A stretch of 39,756 nucleotides of DNA. Origin: an uncultured Bacteroidales bacterium (GTDB taxonomy: Bacteria; Bacteroidota; Bacteroidia; Bacteroidales; F082). Shown one piece after another: positions 33,925-39,756 of this stretch. The notes below the pieces were generated by a model. It had not been told where the DNA came from, searched no databases, and saw nothing but the letters and a program-made list of their open reading frames with translations. The stretch's first letter is position 1, and every line of letters begins with the position of its first letter. The translations under genes were made by a program, and so were the position numbers. The stretch is from contig CALCYT010000022.1 of the NCBI GenBank assembly GCA_937906455.1, positions 1 to 39,756 of the forward strand, read 5' to 3'.

Positions 33925-34398
33925 TCAATCATGATGATATGATTCTCCTTTTAATATCGTGAAGGCGCGGTACAGCTGCTCGGTGAAGACGAGGCGCACC
34001 ATCTGATGCGAGAACGTCATCGTGGAGAGGGATATTTTCGCGTTGGCGCGGTCGTAAACCTCCTGAGAGAAGCCGTAAGGGCCTCCAATTATGAAAACCA
34101 TGCGCTTGCAAGCCGTATTCATCTGACGCTCAAGCCATTGCGAGAAGCCGCGCGACGAGAAAGTCTTGCCGTTTTCATCTAAAAGGATGATGTCATCGCC
34201 AGGCATGAGCTGCGAGAGAATGAGGTCGCCCTCAAGTTTCTTTTGTTGCGCCTCCGACAGAGTCTTTCGGTTCCTGATGTCGGGAATGACCTTCATCTCG
34301 AATTGAGTGTAATGCTCCAAGCGACTGATATACTTGGAGATACCAGTCTCAAGATAAGCCTCGTCGGTTTTTCCTATCACGAGCAGCATGATTTTCAT
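33925..34398 (-). CDS. rlmH: 23S rRNA pseudouridine(1915) N3-methyltransferase
   Basis: SPOUT-class methyltransferase of 157 residues that methylates pseudouridine 1915 in helix 69 of 23S rRNA. The C-terminal trefoil-knot signatures are intact: LLDENGKTFSSRGFSQWL, FIIGGPYGFSQEVYDRA and SLSTMTFSHQMVRLVFTEQLYRA. Length is normal. It lies 21 bp after comF on the same strand, so the two are probably cotranscribed. Confidence 0.96.
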   Translation of the reverse strand: MKIMLLVIGKTDEAYLETGISKYISRLEHYTQFEMKVIPDIRNRKTLSEAQQKKLEGDLILSQLMPGDDIILLDENGKTFSSRGFSQWLERQMNTACKRMVFIIGGPYGFSQEVYDRANAKISLSTMTFSHQMVRLVFTEQLYRAFTILKGESYHHD

Positions 34399-34419
34399 GT
34401 GGCAAAGATAGTAAATTTT

Positions 34420-35109
34420 TCAATTGCCTGCACACGCAGCCGTCACCACGCTGATTTTTATTTCTTCCACTTGCATCAAAGCCTTTCCCGCCGACATCAG
34501 GGTAGCTCCGGTAGTAAGCACGTCATCGACAAGAAGCACATGTTTTCCGGCAAGTTTCCCGGCATTTTCAAGAATAAAAATGTCTTTCACGTTATCCCAT
34601 CTCTCCTCACGCGATTTTTTCGTCTGCGTGGCGGTGAAAACGCTTCTCACGAGACAATGCTCAGCGATGGGAATACCCGTGATTTCCTTGATTCCCTCAG
34701 CGATGACATGGCTTTGGTTGTAGCCTCTCAACTTTTCCTTCTTAGGATGCAGCGGGATTGGGATGATAAAGTCAATACCCTGAAAATCAGGAGCTTTAAG
34801 AAGACTTTTCCCAATTTCTTGACCGAGAAAAACCCCGTTTTCACGACAGTGATGATATTTCAGTCCATGGATGAGATGCTGCACTTTGCCGCTTTTGCTG
34901 AAGAAAAACTCCGCTGAGACAGCGTTGAACGGCATCTGGCCGAAGAAATTTTGCGCCAAGGGGTTGTTTGGGTTCATCTCATAATGCGTTTTAGGCATGA
35001 GGAAGCGGCAGGTGGTACAAACGATTTCTTCGCCTTCGAGAAGAAGGTTCCCACAGGCGGCGCAAGTGCGGGGAAACAGCAGATTTACAAGACATTTAAA
35101 AAGTTTCAT
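34420..35109 (-). CDS. comF: ComF family phosphoribosyltransferase-like protein
   Basis: Protein of 229 residues with an N-terminal zinc ribbon (CAACG ... CTTC) and a C-terminal phosphoribosyltransferase domain carrying the PRPP motif VLLVDDVLTTGAT. Family marks also include IPIPLHPKKEKLRGYNQSH. ComF proteins are linked to DNA uptake and possibly to purine-related functions; the enzymatic role is unsettled. It precedes rlmH on the same strand. Confidence 0.9.
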   Translation of the reverse strand: MKLFKCLVNLLFPRTCAACGNLLLEGEEIVCTTCRFLMPKTHYEMNPNNPLAQNFFGQMPFNAVSAEFFFSKSGKVQHLIHGLKYHHCRENGVFLGQEIGKSLLKAPDFQGIDFIIPIPLHPKKEKLRGYNQSHVIAEGIKEITGIPIAEHCLVRSVFTATQTKKSREERWDNVKDIFILENAGKLAGKHVLLVDDVLTTGATLMSAGKALMQVEEIKISVVTAACAGN

Positions 35110-35134
35110 GGTTTTCGGATTTAGCTGTTAATTC

Positions 35135-35392
35135 TCACTCTATGGAATCGGCTGCCCGCCTGATTCTGTCGGCCAAATCCACAAGTGCGCCTTTCAGCTG
35201 ATAACGTTCCTCAACTGAAAATTCAATAGGTTTTTTATTTCCATCCACTCCGTCGAGTTTATGATAAAGCCATGAGCCGGATTTACCGAAATAGCGGTTT
35301 GCGAGGTCACGCCAAGAGATTGACACAAGCAAATCCTCAAGTTGTTTTTTCATTGTCGCCTGTTGCGATTCTTTTAATACCATTGTTGCCAT
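35135..35392 (-). CDS. DUF5053 domain-containing protein
   Basis: Protein of 85 residues: a helical N terminus, then SWRDLANRYFGKSGSWLYHKLDGVDG, which looks like a winged-helix or HTH-like unit, and a C-terminal EERYQLKGALVDLADRIRRAADSI. This matches DUF5053, a small Bacteroidota family that often occurs in prophages and mobile elements, where an HTH-like DNA-binding role has been suspected. It lies 25 bp upstream of comF on the same strand and is preceded by a smaller frame and a palindromic promoter (35544-35566). The location between housekeeping genes suggests a mobile-element remnant or domesticated regulator. Confidence 0.75.
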   Translation of the reverse strand: MATMVLKESQQATMKKQLEDLLVSISWRDLANRYFGKSGSWLYHKLDGVDGNKKPIEFSVEERYQLKGALVDLADRIRRAADSIE

Positions 35393-35425
35393 AATATTTT
35401 GTCTTGAATTAATCTTCGCCTTCTA

Positions 35426-35521
35426 TTAGGTCTGTAAATAACTTTTCCTATAGTTTTTGGTAGTCTGTATCAAATCGAACTCTTTTTCCGTGAGTTCCAA
35501 CGTCATCATTTTTTTATTCAT
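35426..35521 (-). CDS. Small protein upstream of DUF5053, possibly frameshifted
   Basis: The frame encodes 31 residues starting MNKKMMTLELTEKEF and ending in YRKSYLQT. It resembles a class of very small Bacteroidota proteins (LELTxEEYDLI...NYRK...) that precede DUF5053 genes. In the neighbouring frame the sequence continues as EKLFTDLIEGED to a stop at 35409-35411, which looks like the natural C terminus. A one-base slip may therefore have shortened the gene; the full version would be ~37 residues. ATGATG at 35504-35509 offers a later start. Confidence 0.45.
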   Translation of the reverse strand: MNKKMMTLELTEKEFDLIQTTKNYRKSYLQT

Positions 35522-35543
35522 AAAAATCAGTTTGATTCGATTG

Positions 35544-35566
35544 CAAAAATAATACAAATATTTGTA
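35544..35566 (-). promoter_or_regulatory. Promoter with palindromic operator for the small gene and DUF5053
   Basis: On the minus strand a -7 element TATTTTTG (complement of 35544-35551) is directly preceded by TACAAATATTTGTA (35553-35566), a perfect 14-bp palindrome in the -33 region. The placement is typical of an autoregulatory repressor operator, and DUF5053 is the nearest candidate. Confidence 0.5.
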
Positions 35567-35676
35567 CTAATCGAAAAATTCATTAAATTTTTTGAATTAC
35601 AGTTTCAAAAAACAGAGTTTTTGGATTGACAGTGCAAAAATACACAAATTTTCCTTATAATATGAATTATTTTTCA

Positions 35677-35684
35677 TAATTTTG
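35677..35684 (+). promoter_or_regulatory. -7 promoter element of the hydrogenase-regulator-like gene
   Basis: TAATTTTG fits TAnnTTTG 25 bp before the ATG at 35709. The start codon TTG at 35682 sits inside this element, supporting ATG 35709 as the true start. Confidence 0.6.
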
Positions 35685-35708
35685 TCAACAAAATTAGAAG
35701 AAAAAAAT

Positions 35709-35972
35709 ATGGAGAAAAGGATTGGGTCGGTCATCATCGCGATTGGTGACAGGGAGCAGGCGCCGCATGTGAACGGCATAATTTCGAGGCATTCAGAGAT
35801 AGTGATAGGGCGTTTAGGGCTGCCCCGTCACGACGGGATGAACATCATTTCGTTGGTTGTGGAAGGCACCACCGATGAGATCGGGGCGTTGACGGGACAG
35901 CTCGGCAATTTGGAAGGAGTGGAGGTGAAGTCGGCATTGCTGAAAGACCTGAAACCCGGCTTGAAGAGGTGA
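35709..35972 (+). CDS. TM1266-like iron-only hydrogenase system putative regulator (ACT fold)
   Basis: Protein of 87 residues with a single ACT-like ferredoxin fold: KRIGSVIIAIGDREQAPHVNGIISRHSEIVIGR, then GLPRHDGMNIISLVVEGTTDEIGALTGQLG and a C-terminal GVEVKSALL. This is the TM1266 family, normally encoded near the [FeFe]-hydrogenase maturation genes hydE/F/G. No hydrogenase or maturation gene is in this window, so it is an orphan here or separated from its partners. It is followed by the remnant of a TPR/HTH regulator gene. Confidence 0.8.
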   Translation: MEKRIGSVIIAIGDREQAPHVNGIISRHSEIVIGRLGLPRHDGMNIISLVVEGTTDEIGALTGQLGNLEGVEVKSALLKDLKPGLKR

Positions 35973-35997
35973 CCGCCGAGGCGATGCACCACACTTA

Positions 35998-36131
35998 GCG
36001 AGCCTATTACCAGATGGCACATGTTTTCAGAAGGAAAATCGAGACCACTGCGGAGATTGACGTCTGTGTTTTTTCCATATTTTCTTTCCGCACGAAGGAA
36101 GTCGCCGACCTCTTCAGCCTGTGCGAGAACA
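35998..36131 (+). pseudogene. Internal-deletion remnant of the TPR/HTH regulator gene
   Basis: The sequence matches two separated parts of the intact gene at 38134-39468. Its first part (about 64 bp, encoding YYQMAHVFRRKIET-AEID) corresponds to parent 38374-38437. Its second part (FSFRTKEVADL) corresponds to parent from about 39313. The join falls on GACG, a 4-bp sequence present at both ends in the parent (38434-38437 and 39313-39316), and the missing 879 bp equal 293 codons exactly. Identity in the first part is about 94%, differences being mostly transitions. It lacks a start, the signal peptide, the membrane helix and most TPRs, so it is not functional. Confidence 0.8.
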
Positions 36132-36205
36132 TCTATTGCTTTGTTTCACATTTCTTAGTTGCATTTATAGTTTTCTTCATTACGCATATTTCAATTTGTT
36201 TCCAA

Positions 36206-37708
36206 CTATTCCTTAATCCATTTCCCACTTTCCGCGAGGGTCGTTGAACCTGCCGAAGTACCAACCATCACCTTCCAAACATAAACTCCCTCAGCCCAAT
36301 CTCCAGCCTCAATCGCCGTCACGTTCTCCGTGAGGGTTTGACTGTGAACGAGCCTGCCGTTCATGTCATACACCTCCACGCGGGCGTTCTGCAAGACCGT
36401 GCGGATATTAAGCACATTCTTCCCCGGATTGGGATAAGCCAGCGCCACGGCAAAGCCGGCATCATGGGCTTCCTCTATGCCGTCAAAAGCTTCCTTGGGA
36501 ACCCTAAAGATAGCACCCGTCGTGCCGGTCATATTTGACTTTGCGACTTGACATTTGACAAAGATATCGCCATTGGAGCTAAGGCGCAAACCACCAAAAT
36601 ACATCAGTTCTGTGCCGTCTTCCTTATAGTAAATCTCTTGAAGTTTGTTCAGGTCTTCATCCAAATGGACAATGTAAAGACTTTTGGAAAAGAACCATTT
36701 GTCCATTCCACTGGCCATATAAACATCGCCATTTTCTGCAAAGTCAATAGAATTGGGCTTGCCTGGTGTACAAGGGATTTCGGAAGTGATACCCCAAATG
36801 TAGGCCAATTGCTCAAAGTTTTCGGCATCAAACATGCTCATCAAGACATCTTGGTTGTGTACAACAAGCGGATTCCCGTATGGGTCATTAGGGTCAGGTA
36901 TAACCTCAACCTCCATATTGATAGTATAAGTCCTGCCGTTGTATGGATTCATGCGAAAACAAGCCTGCCAACCGCATTGCAAAGGATAAGACAATTGGTC
37001 GATATTCTCTTTGACGGCTACGGTATTGAGGTCGCCATCCAAGGTATAGCAATTGTAAATAGTACTTTTCCCGCCATTTCCCGCCAAAACAATTCGGCAT
37101 CCCATCATGTCGGGTGTCGGGAACATATAGCAGCCGCTTGAAGAAGGCACAGGGTCATCAAGAAGCCTTTCGGTCAGCAACTCACCGTTTCCGTCAAACT
37201 TCAATATCCTTAATCCATGATGGCCGCTTGTCCATAGGGTATCGACATAATAGGAGTAATAATAATTGCCCAAAGCATCCTCAACCCATTGTTCACCTCC
37301 GGCAAGGAATCTGTAGAAATCATAGCCTACCCAATTGAAATCCATAGTATCCACGGACAAATCTTCATGGACGGTCATTTTTTGAAGATGAATTGTGTCG
37401 TTAGAATACTTCGTAACGAAAAGGCCGACCGACCCATCACCGAAACGCGCCAAATGTCTCAAACTATTATTGTCCTGAATGCTCGGAAGAACAACCATAT
37501 TGATAAGTTCTCCGTTTTCATCCACTTTGTAAATGGCGACATACGCCGCTTCGTCGGCTCCAAGGACAAGCAAATCGTTCTCATTCATGAAAATGAGGTC
37601 ATCGATATAATGACGTTCAAAGAATCTTCGGGGTTCCTGCGCATGCATCGTCGCCCCTCCCGCCGTCAGCAGGAGCGCAAGCAGGGTGTAAAGTCTGACA
37701 TTTTTCAT
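36206..37708 (-). CDS. Secreted protein with T9SS type A sorting domain
   Basis: Protein of 500 residues with a signal peptide (GGATMHAQ). The body contains repeated beta-rich units with DGNGEL/DENGEL-type turns (MDFNWVGYDFYRFLAGGEQW, LRILKFDGNGELLTERLL, LYIVHLDEDLNKLQEI). The C terminus is a T9SS type A domain (VALAYPNPGKNVLNIRT, VEVYDMNGRLVHSQ, GVYVWKVMV, ending WIKE). It resembles the 8559 product in size and design. It lies between the broken and the intact TPR/HTH regulator copies and is convergent with the former, divergent from the latter. It may be a surface binding protein controlled by that regulator (inference). Confidence 0.8.
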   Translation of the reverse strand: MKNVRLYTLLALLLTAGGATMHAQEPRRFFERHYIDDLIFMNENDLLVLGADEAAYVAIYKVDENGELINMVVLPSIQDNNSLRHLARFGDGSVGLFVTKYSNDTIHLQKMTVHEDLSVDTMDFNWVGYDFYRFLAGGEQWVEDALGNYYYSYYVDTLWTSGHHGLRILKFDGNGELLTERLLDDPVPSSSGCYMFPTPDMMGCRIVLAGNGGKSTIYNCYTLDGDLNTVAVKENIDQLSYPLQCGWQACFRMNPYNGRTYTINMEVEVIPDPNDPYGNPLVVHNQDVLMSMFDAENFEQLAYIWGITSEIPCTPGKPNSIDFAENGDVYMASGMDKWFFSKSLYIVHLDEDLNKLQEIYYKEDGTELMYFGGLRLSSNGDIFVKCQVAKSNMTGTTGAIFRVPKEAFDGIEEAHDAGFAVALAYPNPGKNVLNIRTVLQNARVEVYDMNGRLVHSQTLTENVTAIEAGDWAEGVYVWKVMVGTSAGSTTLAESGKWIKE

Positions 37709-37737
37709 TTTTACTGCGGTTTAAATTGTTTCGGAGG

Positions 37738-37745
37738 CAAAATTA
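37738..37745 (-). promoter_or_regulatory. -7 promoter element of the 36206-37708 T9SS gene
   Basis: The minus strand reads TAATTTTG 30 bp before the ATG at 37708. A TTG is present 18 bp upstream (complement of 37764-37766). Confidence 0.6.
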
Positions 37746-37970
37746 CTCAAAATCCATCAAATTCAATCAAAAAACTTGACTTACAGGTCATTTTGCTTGA
37801 TGCTGCAGGTGGTGCCGACTCATACACCGTCCCCAAATTCACACTGCGTTCGTCGTTCAAGATCGGGTTGATGTTATTGCGGTAAAGGATGCCCGAGGAA
37901 CTTGTCTCCCACGCCGTTTGCCCAAAGAAACTCATCGAAATTACACATTTTCACTGAATTACAAAACAAA

Positions 37971-38060
37971 AACTGCATTTTCCTATAAAATTTAGGCATA
38001 AAAAACTGCGTTTTCCGATAAAATTCTGGCTTAAAGTACTGCGTTTTCCGATGGATGCGA
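37971..38060. repeat. 33-bp tandem repeat, 2.5 copies
   Basis: Units at 37971-38003, 38004-38036 and a partial unit from 38037 share AACTGC(A/G)TTTTCC(T/G)AT followed by AAAATT(T/C) and TAAA. The period of 33 bp equals 11 codons, and the minus strand reads NFIGKRSFLCL-like repeats. Confidence 0.75.
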
Positions 38061-38121
38061 AAATATCGGCGAATTTTCTATCCATTTGATGAAATAATTC
38101 CCTGTTTGGAAAAAATAGTTG

Positions 38122-38129
38122 TATCTTTG
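38122..38129 (+). promoter_or_regulatory. -7 promoter element of the second TPR/HTH regulator gene
   Basis: TATCTTTG is a perfect TAnnTTTG only 4 bp before the ATG at 38134. A start site at normal distance would fall on or next to the start codon, giving a leaderless or nearly leaderless mRNA. Confidence 0.6.
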
Positions 38130-38133
38130 CCGT

Positions 38134-39468
38134 ATGAAAATAAAATGCGTAATATGGTCGCTGTTTTTCGTTGCTTGCTTCGCGTGTTGCGAGAAACATG
38201 AGGCCGTGCGTTGGCACGATGGCTTCCAACAAGCCCAAGCGCAATACGACAGCGGCTTTGTCATGCTTCAGCAGGACAGCCTCTTGCTGGCGTTCCCGCA
38301 TTTCATCCGAGTGGCCGAAAAATTGGAGGTCTTGCCCGACGACATGACTGACGAGGAAATACTGCTCGTCTCGCGGGCTTATTACCAGATGGCGCATGTT
38401 TTCAGAAGGAAAATCGAGACCAATGCGGAGATTGACGCGCTGCGTTGGGCGTTAAGCTATCAAAGGTTGATCAACGACACCGTTTGGATGGCATGGACAG
38501 GCCGGCAGCTGGCGGATGCTTTCGAAAGCGTCAAGGAAAACGATTCCGCAAGGTTTTATTTAAACAAGGTGATGCCCTGTTTAGACACGCTTTCCGACGA
38601 CGTTTGGGATTACATTGGCGCCCGACATTTGTTGGCTGATTTGTATTTCGACGACCAGCAACTCGACTCCTGTCTGCTGGTGAAGCGCGAAGTCATCGCC
38701 TTCAAGACACGGCGCGGCATGGACACCAAAAACGATTCGGTCAGCATGGGGATGAACCTGTTCTTTTCGGGAAACCACGCCGAGGCGAAGCCGTATCTGC
38801 GGAAGGCTATGGAAGCGGAGATGGGCGAGGTGGAGCGGGGTGCCATCATGTCGCTTTTGGCACAAGTGTATGAAGAGGAACAAAACGCTGATAGTCTGGC
38901 GTTTTGCCAGGGTTTCCACACCTCCTACGTGCAAGCCGAATCAGAGCGCGTGAGCGACGGGATGTTGGCCGTGAAGCAATACGAAAACTACAAAGCGGAA
39001 CGCGATGCGAGGCTGCAAGGTTTGCGCGAGCAGAAACAAGCCCAAGTCGCGCAACGGAAGCGTCTCGTTTTTGGCGTGCTGGCCGTATTGGTGGCGTTGC
39101 TTGTCGCGGCCTATCTGCTCGCTGTGCGCAAGCGGCATCGCAATGTTTTGAAGGACAAGGACTTTGAGGCGTTGGGGCTGAAGGTCATGGCCATATACGG
39201 CGACCGGCTTAGCAACAAGATGGAGCGCATCGTGAAGGTGTTCGACGAGGCTTATCCCGATGCCTTGACGAAACTGAAGGCCGTCCATCCTGACCTGAAC
39301 GCGACCGAACTCGACGTCAGTGTGCTTTCCATGTTTTCCTTCCGCACGAAGGAAGTCGCCGACCTCCTCGGCTTGCGCGAAAACACCGTCTCGAAATACC
39401 GCTCCAACATCAAGAAAAAGACGCAATCCGATTCGTTTGAGGCACTTTGGAAACCATTTCTCGGCTGA
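38134..39468 (+). CDS. Membrane-anchored TPR lipoprotein with C-terminal LuxR-type HTH (second copy)
   Basis: Protein of 444 residues with a lipoprotein-like signal (FFVACFAC, Cys about residue 18), TPR-like helices (about 45-290, for example FYLNKVMPCLDTL and EAKPYLRKAMEAEMGEVE), one membrane helix (about 309-331, RLVFGVLAVLVALLVAAYLLA) and a C-terminal HTH (about 389-444). The latter has FSFRTKEVADLLGLRENTVSKY, with TEL preceding it as in NDTESKVL of the 5213-6733 protein. It is likely an envelope-sensing regulator. ATG 38134 is chosen because the -7 element lies over an earlier TTG. It has a decayed relative at 35998 and flanks two exported-protein genes. Confidence 0.82.
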   Translation: MKIKCVIWSLFFVACFACCEKHEAVRWHDGFQQAQAQYDSGFVMLQQDSLLLAFPHFIRVAEKLEVLPDDMTDEEILLVSRAYYQMAHVFRRKIETNAEIDALRWALSYQRLINDTVWMAWTGRQLADAFESVKENDSARFYLNKVMPCLDTLSDDVWDYIGARHLLADLYFDDQQLDSCLLVKREVIAFKTRRGMDTKNDSVSMGMNLFFSGNHAEAKPYLRKAMEAEMGEVERGAIMSLLAQVYEEEQNADSLAFCQGFHTSYVQAESERVSDGMLAVKQYENYKAERDARLQGLREQKQAQVAQRKRLVFGVLAVLVALLVAAYLLAVRKRHRNVLKDKDFEALGLKVMAIYGDRLSNKMERIVKVFDEAYPDALTKLKAVHPDLNATELDVSVLSMFSFRTKEVADLLGLRENTVSKYRSNIKKKTQSDSFEALWKPFLG

Positions 39469-39593
39469 TTTTCATGGATTTCCCCCAACTTTTTAGTGGA
39501 AAAATTTTTCGTAACCCGTTGAAATTCAATGCCAAGTTCAAGGAAAATAGTGGATTGGCAGGTGGAAATGGGTTTTCTTGAGGTTTTTTGCTA

Positions 39594-39601
39594 TAATTTT
39601 G
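39594..39601 (+). promoter_or_regulatory. -7 promoter element of the last, partial gene
   Basis: TAATTTTG matches TAnnTTTG 25 bp before the ATG at 39627. No standard -33 TTG at 19-21 bp. Confidence 0.6.
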
Positions 39602-39626
39602 TACCCGAAACTCAAATCAAAGCACT

Positions 39627-39756
39627 ATGAACACAAAACTCAAACTTACAGCCGCCTTCGCCCTCGCACTGTTATTCGGGGGAAAGGCCTTCGGGCAGGA
39701 GTGGGAATATGCCATTCCTTATCAAATGTCGGATTCTGTTATGATTCGCCAGTATT
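39627..39756 (+). CDS. Exported protein, 5' fragment (cut by window end)
   Basis: The first 43 codons encode a signal peptide (KLKLTAAFALALLF ... AFGQ) followed by EWEYAIPYQMSDSVM. The start resembles that of other proteins in this island (exported, aromatic-rich beginning), and a T9SS tail would be expected if it belongs to the same group, but the end is outside the window. It lies 158 bp downstream of the TPR/HTH regulator on the same strand. Confidence 0.65.
   Translation, partial: MNTKLKLTAAFALALLFGGKAFGQEWEYAIPYQMSDSVMIRQY

Larger units (their letters stand above)
37709..38121. other. Divergent spacer with repeats, no clear gene
   Basis: This 413-bp region between two divergent genes has a -7 element at 37738-37745 (minus), a minus-strand frame of 62 codons (37747-37935) that may be remnant coding sequence but has no recognised domain, and a 33-bp tandem repeat at 37971-38060. 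No RNA gene was recognised. Confidence 0.5.

Noticed and set aside
36014..36247. Plus-strand frame of 77 codons ending FREGR
   Set aside because: It is the deletion remnant of the TPR/HTH regulator followed by antisense of the T9SS gene; it has no intact domain.
37747..37935. Minus-strand frame of 62 codons (MSFFGQTAWETSS...)
   Set aside because: No recognised domain, signal peptide or promoter; it might be a coding remnant but cannot be supported as a gene.

Overview
The window reads as chromosomal DNA of a Bacteroidota member, most likely Bacteroidales. Four things point there: several secreted proteins end in a type IX secretion (T9SS) type A sorting domain, many genes have the Bacteroidota -7 promoter TAnnTTTG just before the start codon, Shine-Dalgarno sites are scarce, and the conserved genes (FeoAB fusion, DUF4175, DUF4292, S46 peptidase, DUF5053, DUF3244) are typical of that phylum. 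Species cannot be named from sequence alone.

Layout. 1-2.6 kb: ferrous iron uptake (FeoA-FeoB fusion plus Cys-rich partner). 2.6-4.8 kb, minus strand: a cobalamin riboswitch heads an operon of two T9SS-exported proteins and a small CWC zinc-type protein. 4.8-6.7 kb: folB and a membrane-anchored TPR/HTH regulator. 7.0-12.2 kb: an accessory island of a DUF3244 protein, two lipoprotein + T9SS protein pairs (the second T9SS gene is broken), and 9-bp minisatellites that start right after the T9SS stop codons. 12.2-28.8 kb: a housekeeping block with gltX, DUF4175, ybeY, mnmG flanked by two perfect parS-like sites, a methyltransferase, an NtrY-like kinase, a flippase, dut, a TPR protein, a DUF4292 lipoprotein and an EnvC-like factor. 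28.9-35.4 kb: a small lipoprotein, tRNA-Pro(CGG), a DUF4143 ATPase, a Gate-domain membrane protein overlapping a DPP11-like S46 peptidase, rlmH, comF and DUF5053. 35.4-39.8 kb: a second accessory area with a hydrogenase-regulator-like ACT protein, a deletion remnant of a TPR/HTH regulator, a T9SS protein, the intact TPR/HTH regulator, and the start of another exported protein.

How the parts fit. The two accessory areas share a theme: a membrane-spanning TPR lipoprotein with a C-terminal LuxR-type HTH lies next to genes for T9SS proteins of about 490-500 residues. The first area adds lipoproteins with similar leaders. These gene groups show duplication, tail recombination and deletion. They are the best candidate for an undescribed system, possibly envelope sensing coupled to a variable surface protein. 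The riboswitch operon suggests a corrinoid-responsive surface apparatus. The parS sites suggest this segment lies in the origin-proximal part of the chromosome.
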